30,262 nucleotides of DNA, taken from Porphyromonadaceae bacterium UBA4262. GTDB taxonomy: Bacteria; Bacteroidota; Bacteroidia; Bacteroidales; Muribaculaceae. The stretch is from contig DGWI01000054.1 of NCBI GenBank assembly GCA_002396085.1, forward strand, positions 1,193-31,454, given 5' to 3'. Positions 8,613-16,051 of this stretch are shown here, piece by piece (the first letter of the stretch is position 1; every line of letters begins with the position of its first letter). The notes beneath the pieces were generated by a model, which was not told the DNA's origin, did no database searches, and worked only from the letters and a program-made list of their open reading frames with translations. A program made the translations under genes and the position numbers.

Positions 8613-9068
8613 ATGGCACTCAACCTTCCTGATTATCCACTAAATGTCAAAAAAAATGGCAACCGCCTGTTAGTCTTTGACCGCTTGCGCAAGCGCTTTG
8701 TTGCGCTCACGCCTGAGGAGTGGGTAAGACAGCACTTTGTGGAATATCTGATTCAAGAAAAGCAATTTCCATCAGCATTGATGGGCAATGAGGTATCTCT
8801 CACCCAGAACGGCATCAAGCGTCGATGCGACACCCTGGTGGCCGACCGCCAGGGCAAACCGCTGGTCATTGTTGAGTACAAGGCACCCGAGATTGAGATC
8901 ACGCAACAGGTGTTTGACCAAATCGTCCGCTATAATATGGTGTTGCGTGCCCGCTACTTGATGGTGAGCAACGGCATGACACACTACTGTTGCCACATCG
9001 ACTACGACAACAACACCTATGCATTCCTGACCGACATCCCACGATATGAAGACATTGTGGCAGGATAA
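8613..9068 (+). CDS. Stand-alone HsdR N-terminal-like (PD-(D/E)XK) protein
   Basis: A 151-residue protein resembling the type I restriction enzyme R-subunit N-terminal nuclease domain (HSDR_N_2 type), but without helicase, HsdM or HsdS nearby. Visible nuclease-fold residues are D73 (RRCDTLVADR), E88 and K90 (IVEYKAP), and a QxxxY motif, Q103-Y107 (QIVRY), as in RecB/HsdR-type nucleases. The catalytic set therefore looks intact. From memory, this small gene commonly sits divergently next to holA in Bacteroidota, which suggests a conserved housekeeping role in DNA metabolism rather than restriction. That role is inference. It ends 9 bp before the convergent lipoprotein gene. Confidence 0.8.
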   Translation: MALNLPDYPLNVKKNGNRLLVFDRLRKRFVALTPEEWVRQHFVEYLIQEKQFPSALMGNEVSLTQNGIKRRCDTLVADRQGKPLVIVEYKAPEIEITQQVFDQIVRYNMVLRARYLMVSNGMTHYCCHIDYDNNTYAFLTDIPRYEDIVAG

Positions 9069-9077
9069 TAACAACTT

Positions 9078-10103
9078 TCAGTTATCTTGCTGCATTGAGT
9101 TATTGCCAATAACAAGCGTATACCACACGCTTACTGGTTGATCTGCTATCGTTGCAGGGATAAACTTTACTGGCAGATGCTGACACAACTGCTTTTCTAG
9201 TTCAGAATCTTTAGGACGCACCAGTTTGCATCTTGTCACATGCCCTTGAGTGTTGACCAGTAACTGAACAACTATCTTTTTATTCTCCACATATTGACTA
9301 ATAGCGGGGTCTGAATTTTCAAGTATACATGCCCTTAATGATTCCTCTCCCGCGAGATACTGTGGCATTACCTCCGCATGGCTGAACACACCATTTGTTT
9401 TGTAATATTTATATTCTTTGAGAAGACTTTTTTCATCTTCTTTTATTCCTGGAAGTCTAGAGAAAGTCGTAGAATCCATCTTAGAATATTTGTAGAGTGT
9501 AATTCCATCACTCTCTTCACACAAATAATAAGAATGTTTTTTACCCACCACCATTTTATAAACTTGTCCAGAATGCAGATTCATTTTCTTCAGGTCTGGC
9601 AATTCATCTTCATTCCATACGCAAGAATCACTTAATGAAAACAAGGTGCATTGTTTTGGTGTTTTAATATATAATTGCTTGATATATTCTCTTCCAGTAT
9701 TAGAAGAATCAGCCAAGAACTCCAAAATCCGATCTCTAAGTAAATACCGATCGTAGTAGTAACAAAATAATCCATCATCAATAACAGCACGATTGAACCA
9801 TCCCCAAGATTTCTTCTTATAGACAACCTTCTCACCCAGATTGCTATTGCGAATCACCAAAATGCTGTCACCACAATCTTTGATTAATACAAATCTAGAA
9901 TCTTGAGGCTCACCAACACCCTTCATTGTAAATTCATCGAAAGTCAAGGACTTGACATAGCCAGATGACAAATAATCAGTTACAGTTACCTGATTTATAA
10001 CAGCAACATCTAATTCTTGCATAACTTTCTGATCTTTCACAGTATTGTTACACGAATAACATGTCATAATAAATAACAATGTTATGACTAACGGATTCTT
10101 CAT
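9078..10103 (-). CDS. Lipoprotein with TonB C-terminal-like domain, AT-rich
   Basis: A 341-residue protein I cannot assign to a named function. The N-terminal signal ends in a probable lipobox (TCYSC, Cys18). Residues about 30-240 form an unrecognised beta-rich region. The last ~100 residues resemble the TonB_C fold found in many Bacteroidota proteins: AEVMPQYLAGEESLRACI is the typical motif before the domain, and IVVQLLVNTQGHVTRCKLVRP the first strands. The gene is clearly more AT-rich than its neighbours, with many AAA, AAT and ATA codons, which suggests recent acquisition or a rarely expressed accessory gene. There is no exbB/exbD or receptor partner nearby. The upstream region has no convincing promoter. 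It is separated from proS by the proS terminator. Confidence 0.7.
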   Translation of the reverse strand: MKNPLVITLLFIMTCYSCNNTVKDQKVMQELDVAVINQVTVTDYLSSGYVKSLTFDEFTMKGVGEPQDSRFVLIKDCGDSILVIRNSNLGEKVVYKKKSWGWFNRAVIDDGLFCYYYDRYLLRDRILEFLADSSNTGREYIKQLYIKTPKQCTLFSLSDSCVWNEDELPDLKKMNLHSGQVYKMVVGKKHSYYLCEESDGITLYKYSKMDSTTFSRLPGIKEDEKSLLKEYKYYKTNGVFSHAEVMPQYLAGEESLRACILENSDPAISQYVENKKIVVQLLVNTQGHVTRCKLVRPKDSELEKQLCQHLPVKFIPATIADQPVSVWYTLVIGNNSMQQDN

Positions 10104-10179
10104 AAAACGACAGAATTAAAGGGCCTATTCAGTGAATGTTCTGGTGCGCCAAGGTATAAGAACAAAAAATTTATATTAT

Positions 10180-10217
10180 CAAAAGAAAAGTAGCCACAGT
10201 TTGTAGTTGTGGCTACT
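10180..10217 (-). terminator. Rho-independent terminator after proS (minus strand)
   Basis: A perfect 10-bp stem (AGTAGCCACA at 10189-10198 with 10208-10217) encloses a 9-nt loop. Read on the minus strand it is followed by a T-rich tract (CTTTTCTTTTG). It lies about 40 bp past the proS stop. A smaller hairpin (CCACTC/GAGTGG, 10233-10252) lies between. Confidence 0.82.
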
Positions 10218-10258
10218 CATAACGGAACTAAGCCACTCTCTGGCTGGAGTGGTTATGA

Positions 10259-11740
10259 TCAATAGTTGCGGGCGAAGATGACACGGCGGTGGCTGGGCTT
10301 GCCCGTGTAGATGCACTTGCCTTCCTCGGGCTCGCTGTCCAAGGGGATGCAGCGAATGGTTGCCTTGGTCTCCTCCTTGATCTTCTCCTCGGTCTCGGTG
10401 GTGCCGTCCCAGTGTGCCAGCAAGAAGCCACCTTTCTCAATCTGCTCTTTGAACTCCTCCCAAGTGTCAACCTTGTAGGTCATGCTCAGACGCTGATTGA
10501 GAGCCTTATCATAGATATTCTGCTGGATTTGTTCGAGCAGATCCTTAACATACTGCTCGATGCCCTCGAGCGGTGCGCTGTGTTTCTCAAGCGTGTCACG
10601 GCGCATGACCTCGACAGTGCCATTCTCGATGTCGCGAGGACCGAGCACCAGTCGCACAGGTATACCCTTGAGTTCGTAGTCGGCAAACTTAAAGCCAGGA
10701 CGCTTGTTGTCGGCATTGTCGTACTTGACCGAAACGCCCAGAGCACGCAGACGGTCGACAATGGGAGCCACCACCTGGTCGATGCCAGCCAACTGCTCGG
10801 CATTCTTGTAGATGGGCACAATCACCACCTGGATGGGAGCCAGATGCGGTGGCAGCACCAGTCCGTTGTCATCGCTATGCGTCATGATGAGGGCGCCCAT
10901 GAGTCGTGTCGATACACCCCATGAAGTAGCCCAGACATACTCAAGTTGGTTCTCCTTATTGATAAACTTGACATCAAATGCCTTGGCAAAGTTCTGTCCC
11001 AAGAAGTGCGATGTGCCGCTCTGCAGTGCCTTACCATCCTGCATCATAGCCTCGATAGTGTAAGTCTCGATGGCACCAGCAAAACGCTCGTTGGCTGTCT
11101 TGACACCCTTGACCACCGGCAGAGCCATGTAGCGCTCGGCAAAGTCGGCGTAGACATTGAGCATCTGAATGGCCTCGGCTTGTGCCTCCTCGCTTGTGGC
11201 ATGTGCAGTGTGACCCTCTTGCCACAAGAACTCGGCGGTGCGCAAGAACAATCGTGTGCGCATCTCCCAACGCATGACGTTGCACCACTGGTTGCACAAC
11301 AGCGGCAGGTCGCGGTATGAACTGATCCAGTTGCGATAGGTGTTCCAGATGATAGTCTCGCTAGTGGGACGAATGATGAGTTCCTCCTCAAGGCGAGCAT
11401 CGGGATCAACGACCACCCCCTTGCCATTGGGGTCATTCATCAGGCGGTGGTGTGTCACCACAGCACACTCCTTGGCGAATCCCTCGACGTGCTCGGCCTC
11501 ACGGCTGAGGAATGATTTGGGAATCAACAGGGGGAAATAAGCATTCTGCACACCTGTTGCCTTGAACATATCGTCAAGGCAACGTTGCATCTTCTCCCAG
11601 ATGGCATAGCCATAAGGTTTGATGACCATGCAACCACGCACAGCCGACTGTTCAGCCAGATCGGCCTTGACAACAAGTTCATTGTACCATTGAGAATAGT
11701 TCTCAGATCTCTTTGTTAAGTCTTTTAACTCTTTAGCCAT
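10259..11740 (-). CDS. proS: Prolyl-tRNA synthetase (archaeal/eukaryotic-type, short form)
   Basis: Class II synthetase charging tRNA-Pro. At 493 residues it has no INS editing insertion, so it is the eukaryote/archaeon-like ProRS common in Bacteroidota rather than the E. coli type. Motif 2 and the proline pocket are visible as RPTSE (124-128) and, further on, MRTRLFLRTAEFLWQEGHT (160-178). Motif 3 lies in the region ending TRLMGALIMTHSDDNGLVLP. The anticodon-binding domain follows (IQVVIVPIYKN, then GPRDIENG). The protein ends in RNY; a terminal Tyr folding back to the active site is typical of this class. It lies 47 bp after the OmpA-domain gene with no clear promoter between, so it may share that transcript. 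Confidence 0.97.
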   Translation of the reverse strand: MAKELKDLTKRSENYSQWYNELVVKADLAEQSAVRGCMVIKPYGYAIWEKMQRCLDDMFKATGVQNAYFPLLIPKSFLSREAEHVEGFAKECAVVTHHRLMNDPNGKGVVVDPDARLEEELIIRPTSETIIWNTYRNWISSYRDLPLLCNQWCNVMRWEMRTRLFLRTAEFLWQEGHTAHATSEEAQAEAIQMLNVYADFAERYMALPVVKGVKTANERFAGAIETYTIEAMMQDGKALQSGTSHFLGQNFAKAFDVKFINKENQLEYVWATSWGVSTRLMGALIMTHSDDNGLVLPPHLAPIQVVIVPIYKNAEQLAGIDQVVAPIVDRLRALGVSVKYDNADNKRPGFKFADYELKGIPVRLVLGPRDIENGTVEVMRRDTLEKHSAPLEGIEQYVKDLLEQIQQNIYDKALNQRLSMTYKVDTWEEFKEQIEKGGFLLAHWDGTTETEEKIKEETKATIRCIPLDSEPEEGKCIYTGKPSHRRVIFARNY

Positions 11741-11787
11741 TATATTTTAAATTTACTTTCTAAATGAATAACAGTGTGTCTAAAGCC

Positions 11788-12423
11788 TCACTTAGTCTTC
11801 ATGTTCATGTTGATGCGCCCTTTCTTGGCCTGCGCCAACATGACATCCTCGGGGACAAGATAAATCTCTAGACGACGGTTGCGCTTGCGGTTGTCCATCG
11901 AGTTGTTGTCAACAAGCGGGTCGCTAGCTCCCAGTGCATAAGGTACAACAAAGTCGACACTGGCATTCTCATCAATCCAGTCAAACACAGCATTGACGCG
12001 AGAACGAGTCAGGTTGTCAACATACTGTTTGCTGCCCGTGTCATCACTGTGCATTACCAGCAACATCTTGTAGAAGCCAGGGTTGGACAGATAGTTCATC
12101 AAGGGCTTCAACGACACAATGCCCAGATCAGACAACACCGTATCGTTGGGTGCAAACAGTTGACCTGCCGGCAGCGTGATGACAATGACTTCGTTGTCAC
12201 GCATCAGCTCGACATCATAATTCTGTTTCTTGAGTTTAACGGCTACCTCATACTGGTAGTCCTGCACCCTCGCCGCATGTTTATCGTTATCGATCTCGGG
12301 TGTCTCAAGATTATCATCGAGCGAGAGGTCGTAGATGTCGACCTTCTTTTTCTTGGCCTCGCTGTCCATGGGCATAATCATACACGCCACCAAGACAAGG
12401 ATGAGTATGTGAATCTTCTTCAT
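11788..12423 (-). CDS. OmpA C-terminal domain envelope protein
   Basis: Predicted periplasmic or outer-membrane-linked protein of 211 residues. It has a signal peptide (MKKIHILILVLVACMIMP...) cleaved near residue 23, just before KKKK. The C-terminal half is an OmpA-like peptidoglycan-binding domain, seen in MLLVMHSDDTGSKQYVDNLT, SRVNAVFDWID and the closing NRKRNRRLEIYLVP. In this family the Asp and Arg near those positions hold diaminopimelate. There is no beta-barrel or Gly-zipper segment, unlike the other OmpA protein in the window at 23565. A repeat of the AATTGAGAATT type lies in the 56-bp gap upstream. Confidence 0.85.
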   Translation of the reverse strand: MKKIHILILVLVACMIMPMDSEAKKKKVDIYDLSLDDNLETPEIDNDKHAARVQDYQYEVAVKLKKQNYDVELMRDNEVIVITLPAGQLFAPNDTVLSDLGIVSLKPLMNYLSNPGFYKMLLVMHSDDTGSKQYVDNLTRSRVNAVFDWIDENASVDFVVPYALGASDPLVDNNSMDNRKRNRRLEIYLVPEDVMLAQAKKGRINMNMKTK

Positions 12424-12443
12424 TCTATAAATTGAAAATGGTG

Positions 12444-12459
12444 AATTGAGAATTGAAAA
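12444..12459 (-). repeat. Dispersed 16-bp AT repeat (TTTTCAATTCTCAATT), copy 1
   Basis: The complement of 12444-12459 is identical to bases 22009-22024. Both copies lie just upstream of a start codon and read in the same direction as that gene: about 20 bp before the OmpA gene here and 8 bp before the second MFS gene there. A looser copy of the same unit continues at 12430-12440. Confidence 0.75.
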
Positions 12460-12479
12460 TCTTTTTGTTTTCCTAATTC

Positions 12480-13025
12480 TTAATTATTTATTGTCAAGAG
12501 CCCTTCGGGAAGGATCATGTCAATGACATGGTTGTCCATATCCATTGAGTCAATCAGGTCGTCAACAGCAGGCACACTCACCAGCGTGTCGTCATCGCGG
12601 TGCACAATGAACAAAACATTGTCGGTCGCATCATCGATATCGACGATTTGCCCAACTCGCACACCACAATCGGTCATGTCGAATCCGATGAAGTAATCGA
12701 GAGGCAACTCGTCATCATCGTCATCAACTATCGTTTGCGCTATCTCATCATAGTCGCGCTTCAAAGCATAAAAGTCCTTGCCAACGAGAGCCGAAATCTC
12801 TTGCTCGTTGTTGAAGCCATCGATAGTGAGCAACACAGTAGTTGCCCCTTTAGGCCTGTAGGACTCGACAAAGAATGGAACAAAGATGCCATCCATGTCA
12901 CACACCAGGCATGAGAGTTGAGTCACAAGATCAATATCGATTTGCAACGATGCATTGACCTCGCCATTCACCCCATGCGCCTTGTTAAAGTGCCCTATCT
13001 CGATGAGTTGGTCGCGCGTGATCAT
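12480..13025 (-). CDS. rimM: Ribosome maturation factor RimM
   Basis: 30S maturation factor binding S19 during 16S rRNA 3'-domain processing. The 181 residues match the family. The N-terminal RimM beta-barrel has the signature IGHFNKAHGVNGEV near residues 11-24. The C-terminal PRC barrel spans about 100-175 (DYFIGFDMTDCGVRVGQIVDI). An acidic run (DDDDDE, about 100-105) separates the two. The start codon overlaps the stop of the DUF4290 gene by 4 bp (13022-13025), so the two are translationally coupled. In other Bacteroidales I recall murA sitting between DUF4290 and rimM; here there is no room for it. Confidence 0.93.
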   Translation of the reverse strand: MITRDQLIEIGHFNKAHGVNGEVNASLQIDIDLVTQLSCLVCDMDGIFVPFFVESYRPKGATTVLLTIDGFNNEQEISALVGKDFYALKRDYDEIAQTIVDDDDDELPLDYFIGFDMTDCGVRVGQIVDIDDATDNVLFIVHRDDDTLVSVPAVDDLIDSMDMDNHVIDMILPEGLLTINN

Positions 13026-13615
13026 TTTTTCTTTTTCTTTTTGCCTGTAGCCTGCGGCTGCACCACAACCTGATACTCATGGAGTTTGTGTGTCTCAGGA
13101 TCCAACCTGATGGCTCCACGAGAGTAGTGATACAAGTCGTTGAAGATTTTACGATCGTCCACATCTTCATTGTTAATCTGGTAGATCAACTTCTTCATGT
13201 GATTGGCCAGCAACATCACCAGTGCATCACGCTCCTCCCCCTCGGGATACTCGGCCGCACGAGCAATCATCCGTTCGATAATTTTGCCGTAGTGACGGAA
13301 CTTGATTTTCTCCAGTTCGTAGTGTATTGGCTCGGGCTTGGTCTCGAGGTTCTCCTCCTTGACGACATCAAAGGGATAGTCAATGTCAAGTTTAAAATCG
13401 CTCATGATGGCCAATTGATCCCATAGTTTGCGCTCATAGTCAGCCTCATTGCGCACCTCGGGGAACATTGTGATCATTGTGTCGATGATGGTGTAGGCAC
13501 AATGAGTGCGCTCATCGCGATCCTCGATGGTCATGCAGTAGTCCACCATCTGCTGGATGTTGCGCCCATATTCAGGCAAAATGAGTTTCTTTAGTTGTGT
13601 ATTGTATAGTAACAT
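13022..13615 (-). CDS. DUF4290 domain protein
   Basis: Conserved Bacteroidota protein of unknown function, 197 residues. The ATG at 13615 (MLLYNTQLKKLILPEYGRN) is chosen over a TTG five codons upstream because family members begin close to the YNTQ motif. It is predicted cytoplasmic and mostly helical, with no signal peptide or membrane segment. The conserved start (NTQ..KLILPEYGRNIQQMVDY) is easily recognised. It ends in a Lys-rich tail (GKKKKKK), which could bind nucleic acid, though this is only suggestive. It sits 17 bp after tsaB and overlaps rimM, placing it in a translation/tRNA-modification operon. Confidence 0.88.
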   Translation of the reverse strand: MLLYNTQLKKLILPEYGRNIQQMVDYCMTIEDRDERTHCAYTIIDTMITMFPEVRNEADYERKLWDQLAIMSDFKLDIDYPFDVVKEENLETKPEPIHYELEKIKFRHYGKIIERMIARAAEYPEGEERDALVMLLANHMKKLIYQINNEDVDDRKIFNDLYHYSRGAIRLDPETHKLHEYQVVVQPQATGKKKKKK

Positions 13616-13632
13616 ATTGATATATTTCAAGA

Positions 13633-14331
13633 TTATTGTCCCAGCACCTTGTTGCGTGGCACAGTTGCCTGAAAATCTTTGAGATAGAGTGGTGTTGAAT
13701 AGGCCACATCTGCAAAATCTTTCAGGCGGAAGGCCCGTTCGGAGAGCGCAATCATATCAAGAGCAACGGGTTTGACACCGCCAATGAAACGTGCATTGCG
13801 ATGCTTAATGACATCACGCGCTTTGTCACTACCATCACCCATGAATACCACTTGATGCCCATCAAGCACATCGGCATACGAGTCATTGTCGAGAATTAGC
13901 GGCCTTGGCTCAACCACAGCCTCAAGCGCCGGGTTGTAGACAGCAGTGTACACCTCCATGCGCCGGGCATCAATCATGGGTGCATAGAGCACATCATCCT
14001 CAATAAAGTGGTTAAACATCGTGCTGACAGTGAGCAACTGCAAGGTATTGACAGCAATCAACGGGATATTGAGCCCGAAAGCCAATCCCTTGGCCTCGCT
14101 CAGCCCGATGCGCAATCCTGTATAAGAGCCAGGGCCGATGCTCACAGCCACTGCATCAAGTGACATCTCGCGTGAGCGGACATACTTGAGGACATCCTGC
14201 ACGTAGGCACTGAGCAACGTGGCGTGAGTCTGACCGTCATAGTTCTCATGATGCTCCAATACCTGCCCGTCAGAGCCCAAAGCCACGGAGCACACTTGAG
14301 TAGAAGTCTCTATGTTGAGGATGTTAGCCAT
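13633..14331 (-). CDS. tsaB: tRNA threonylcarbamoyladenosine biosynthesis protein TsaB
   Basis: Partner and scaffold of TsaD in t6A modification of ANN-decoding tRNAs. The ATG at 14331 (MANILNIETSTQVCSVAL) gives 232 residues and fits the -7 box at 14352-14359; an in-frame start 18 codons further up would lie upstream of that promoter. The N-terminal ASKHA-fold phosphate loop is ILNIETS, and the family motif SIGPGSYTGLRIGLSEAKGL is clear near residues 70-89. It is first in a minus-strand run with DUF4290, rimM, an OmpA-domain protein and proS, and is divergent from yicC. Confidence 0.95.
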   Translation of the reverse strand: MANILNIETSTQVCSVALGSDGQVLEHHENYDGQTHATLLSAYVQDVLKYVRSREMSLDAVAVSIGPGSYTGLRIGLSEAKGLAFGLNIPLIAVNTLQLLTVSTMFNHFIEDDVLYAPMIDARRMEVYTAVYNPALEAVVEPRPLILDNDSYADVLDGHQVVFMGDGSDKARDVIKHRNARFIGGVKPVALDMIALSERAFRLKDFADVAYSTPLYLKDFQATVPRNKVLGQ

Positions 14332-14351
14332 CTGATTAGCATTAAAACGTG

Positions 14352-14359
14352 CAAAGTTA
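14352..14359 (-). promoter_or_regulatory. Bacteroidota -7 box for the tsaB operon
   Basis: The complement reads TAACTTTG, matching TAnnTTTG. It would start transcription about 15 nt before the tsaB ATG, a very short leader. No TTTG is found at the matching -33 position. Confidence 0.6.
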
Positions 14360-14475
14360 CAAAAAAGTTGTGGTTCTCGCGTCATTTCTGCGTCCTTTTA
14401 TGATTTAGAAAGGATTATTCTGTGTAATTTTTCATTTTTTAGCGCAAGTAGTCGCTCTATGCCAAGAAAAAGTCG

Positions 14476-14483
14476 TAAATTTG
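14476..14483 (+). promoter_or_regulatory. Bacteroidota -7 box for yicC-gmk-nadD
   Basis: TAAATTTG matches TAnnTTTG, 35 nt before the yicC ATG. It is flanked by a short inverted repeat, AGTCGT (14471-14476) and ACGACT (14495-14500), that would bracket the -7 box and the start site. The -33 position has no good match. Confidence 0.55.
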
Positions 14484-14518
14484 TAGGTTTTAAAACGACT
14501 AAAATATATTTTCAAGAT

Positions 14519-15397
14519 ATGATACTATCAATGACTGGATTTGGCAAGGCCGTCAAAGTGATCAACCACAAGAAGATTACGGTCGAGGTCAAGTCGCTGA
14601 ACAGCAAACAACTCGATGCGGCAGTGCGTCTGCCGCAACCTTATCGGTCGTTGGAGTTGGACTTGCGCTCACATGTCGCTCAACGATTGCTGCGTGGCAA
14701 GGTAGACATCTTTGTCACTAGCGAGAATGTCGACGGAGCGTCAACTGTCAATTTCAACTTCGACCAACTCAAATGCTACAAGCAACAGGTCGAGCGCATG
14801 GCTAGTGAACTGAGCCTACCAGAACCCAATGACTGGTACCAGACCCTATTGCGATTGCCCGATGTATTCAAGACTGAGACCAACGATGATGTTGCTGAGG
14901 ATGAACTGAAAGCCGTTGTCGAGGTGTGCGACACTGCGCTTACGGCACTTGACGAGTTCCGCGCGCAGGAAGGGCACCGTCTGGAACAGTTCTTTGAAGA
15001 GAAAATTGCTGCCATCCAGCAGATTTTCGGTGAAGTTGAGCAATATGAGACTAGCCGTGTTGAGCGCATCAAGACACGCATCATTGACAGTCTGTCAAAA
15101 CTGGAGGGAGTTGACTATGACAGTAACCGTCTGGAGCAAGAACTCATATTCTATATAGAGAAACTTGACATCACCGAGGAGAAAATCAGACTGCAGAACC
15201 ACATCAACTATTTCCTGAATACACTGCATGCGTCAGAACCCGGACAAGGCAAGAAACTGGGATTTATCGCTCAGGAAATGGGTCGCGAAATTAACACCAT
15301 GGGCAGCAAGGCCAACCAAGCCGAGTTGCAGCAAGTGGTGGTGCGCATGAAAGACCAACTTGAGCAAATCAAGGAACAGGTACTTAATGTGTTATAG
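14519..15397 (+). CDS. yicC: YicC/YloC-family endoribonuclease
   Basis: Member of the YicC/YloC family; E. coli and B. subtilis members are reported as endoribonucleases involved in RNA turnover. The ATG at 14519 (MILSMTGFGKAVKVINHKK) is the standard family start, SMTGFG being its hallmark. An upstream in-frame ATG at 14459 lies before the promoter and adds unrelated sequence. Its 292 residues match the family. The N-terminal domain ends near RGKVDIFV. The C-terminal domain shows the conserved RLEQELIFYIEKLDITEEKIRL-type stretch and ends in the GKKLGFIAQEMGREINTMGS motif, with its acidic and Arg residues. It precedes gmk, a common pairing in bacteria. Confidence 0.93.
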   Translation: MILSMTGFGKAVKVINHKKITVEVKSLNSKQLDAAVRLPQPYRSLELDLRSHVAQRLLRGKVDIFVTSENVDGASTVNFNFDQLKCYKQQVERMASELSLPEPNDWYQTLLRLPDVFKTETNDDVAEDELKAVVEVCDTALTALDEFRAQEGHRLEQFFEEKIAAIQQIFGEVEQYETSRVERIKTRIIDSLSKLEGVDYDSNRLEQELIFYIEKLDITEEKIRLQNHINYFLNTLHASEPGQGKKLGFIAQEMGREINTMGSKANQAELQQVVVRMKDQLEQIKEQVLNVL

Positions 15398-15437
15398 ACA
15401 GAAGTACATAAGTAACAAAAGTTTAAGTACATAGGCA

Positions 15438-15445
15438 TACTTTTG
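15438..15445 (+). promoter_or_regulatory. Possible internal -7 box upstream of gmk
   Basis: TACTTTTG matches TAnnTTTG, 21 nt before the GTG start of gmk. It overlaps an inverted repeat, CAAAAGT (15416-15422) with ACTTTTG (15439-15445), and two copies of AAGTACATA flank the left arm. There is no clear -33 box. Confidence 0.45.
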
Positions 15446-15466
15446 CTTATCATATAACTCTGAAAC

Positions 15467-16051
15467 GTGGAAGGAAAACTTATCATTATCTGCGCCCCTT
15501 CGGGGTCAGGCAAGTCGACCATCATCGGTCGCATCATCGGTGACGAGAAGTTGCGTTTGGCATTCTCGATATCGGCCACCACTCGTCCACGCCGTGGCTC
15601 GGAAGTGGAAGGTGTGGACTATTACTACCTGAGCGAGGAAGAATTCAAACGCCGCATCGAGGCAGATGAGTTTGCCGAGTATCAAGAGGTGTATCCCGGC
15701 CGTTACTATGGCACACTCAAGAGCGAGATTGCCCGCATTAACGCTGATGGTAAAAACGTAGTGCTAGACATTGACGTATTGGGAGGCATGAATGTGAAGA
15801 AGATCTACGGCGACCATGCCCTGGCCATCTTTATTGCACCGCCCAGCATCGAAGTTCTGCGTGAGCGCCTGGAGAAGCGCGGAACTGACAGTGCCGAGGA
15901 CATTGAGCGCCGCATAGGCAAGGCTGAATTTGAACTGGGCTACAAAGACCAGTGCGACCACATTGTCATCAATGAAGACCTGGAGACTGCCGTGCGTGAG
16001 GTTCATCACTTGGTTGACTCTTTTGTCAACCCCAACTGTGAGGAAGAATGA
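15467..16051 (+). CDS. gmk: Guanylate kinase, GTG start
   Basis: Phosphorylates GMP to GDP using ATP. The 194 residues match the family. The P-loop APSGSGKST lies at residues 10-18. The GMP-binding region has TTRPRRGSEVEGVDYYY and EFAEYQEVYPGRYYGT. The lid region is recognisable by ERLEKRGTDSAEDIERRI. The start is GTG at 15467: an in-frame TGA at 15461 lies two codons upstream and there is no ATG before the P-loop, so no other start is plausible. Its stop overlaps the nadD start (ATGATGA at 16048). Confidence 0.96.
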   Translation: MEGKLIIICAPSGSGKSTIIGRIIGDEKLRLAFSISATTRPRRGSEVEGVDYYYLSEEEFKRRIEADEFAEYQEVYPGRYYGTLKSEIARINADGKNVVLDIDVLGGMNVKKIYGDHALAIFIAPPSIEVLRERLEKRGTDSAEDIERRIGKAEFELGYKDQCDHIVINEDLETAVREVHHLVDSFVNPNCEEE

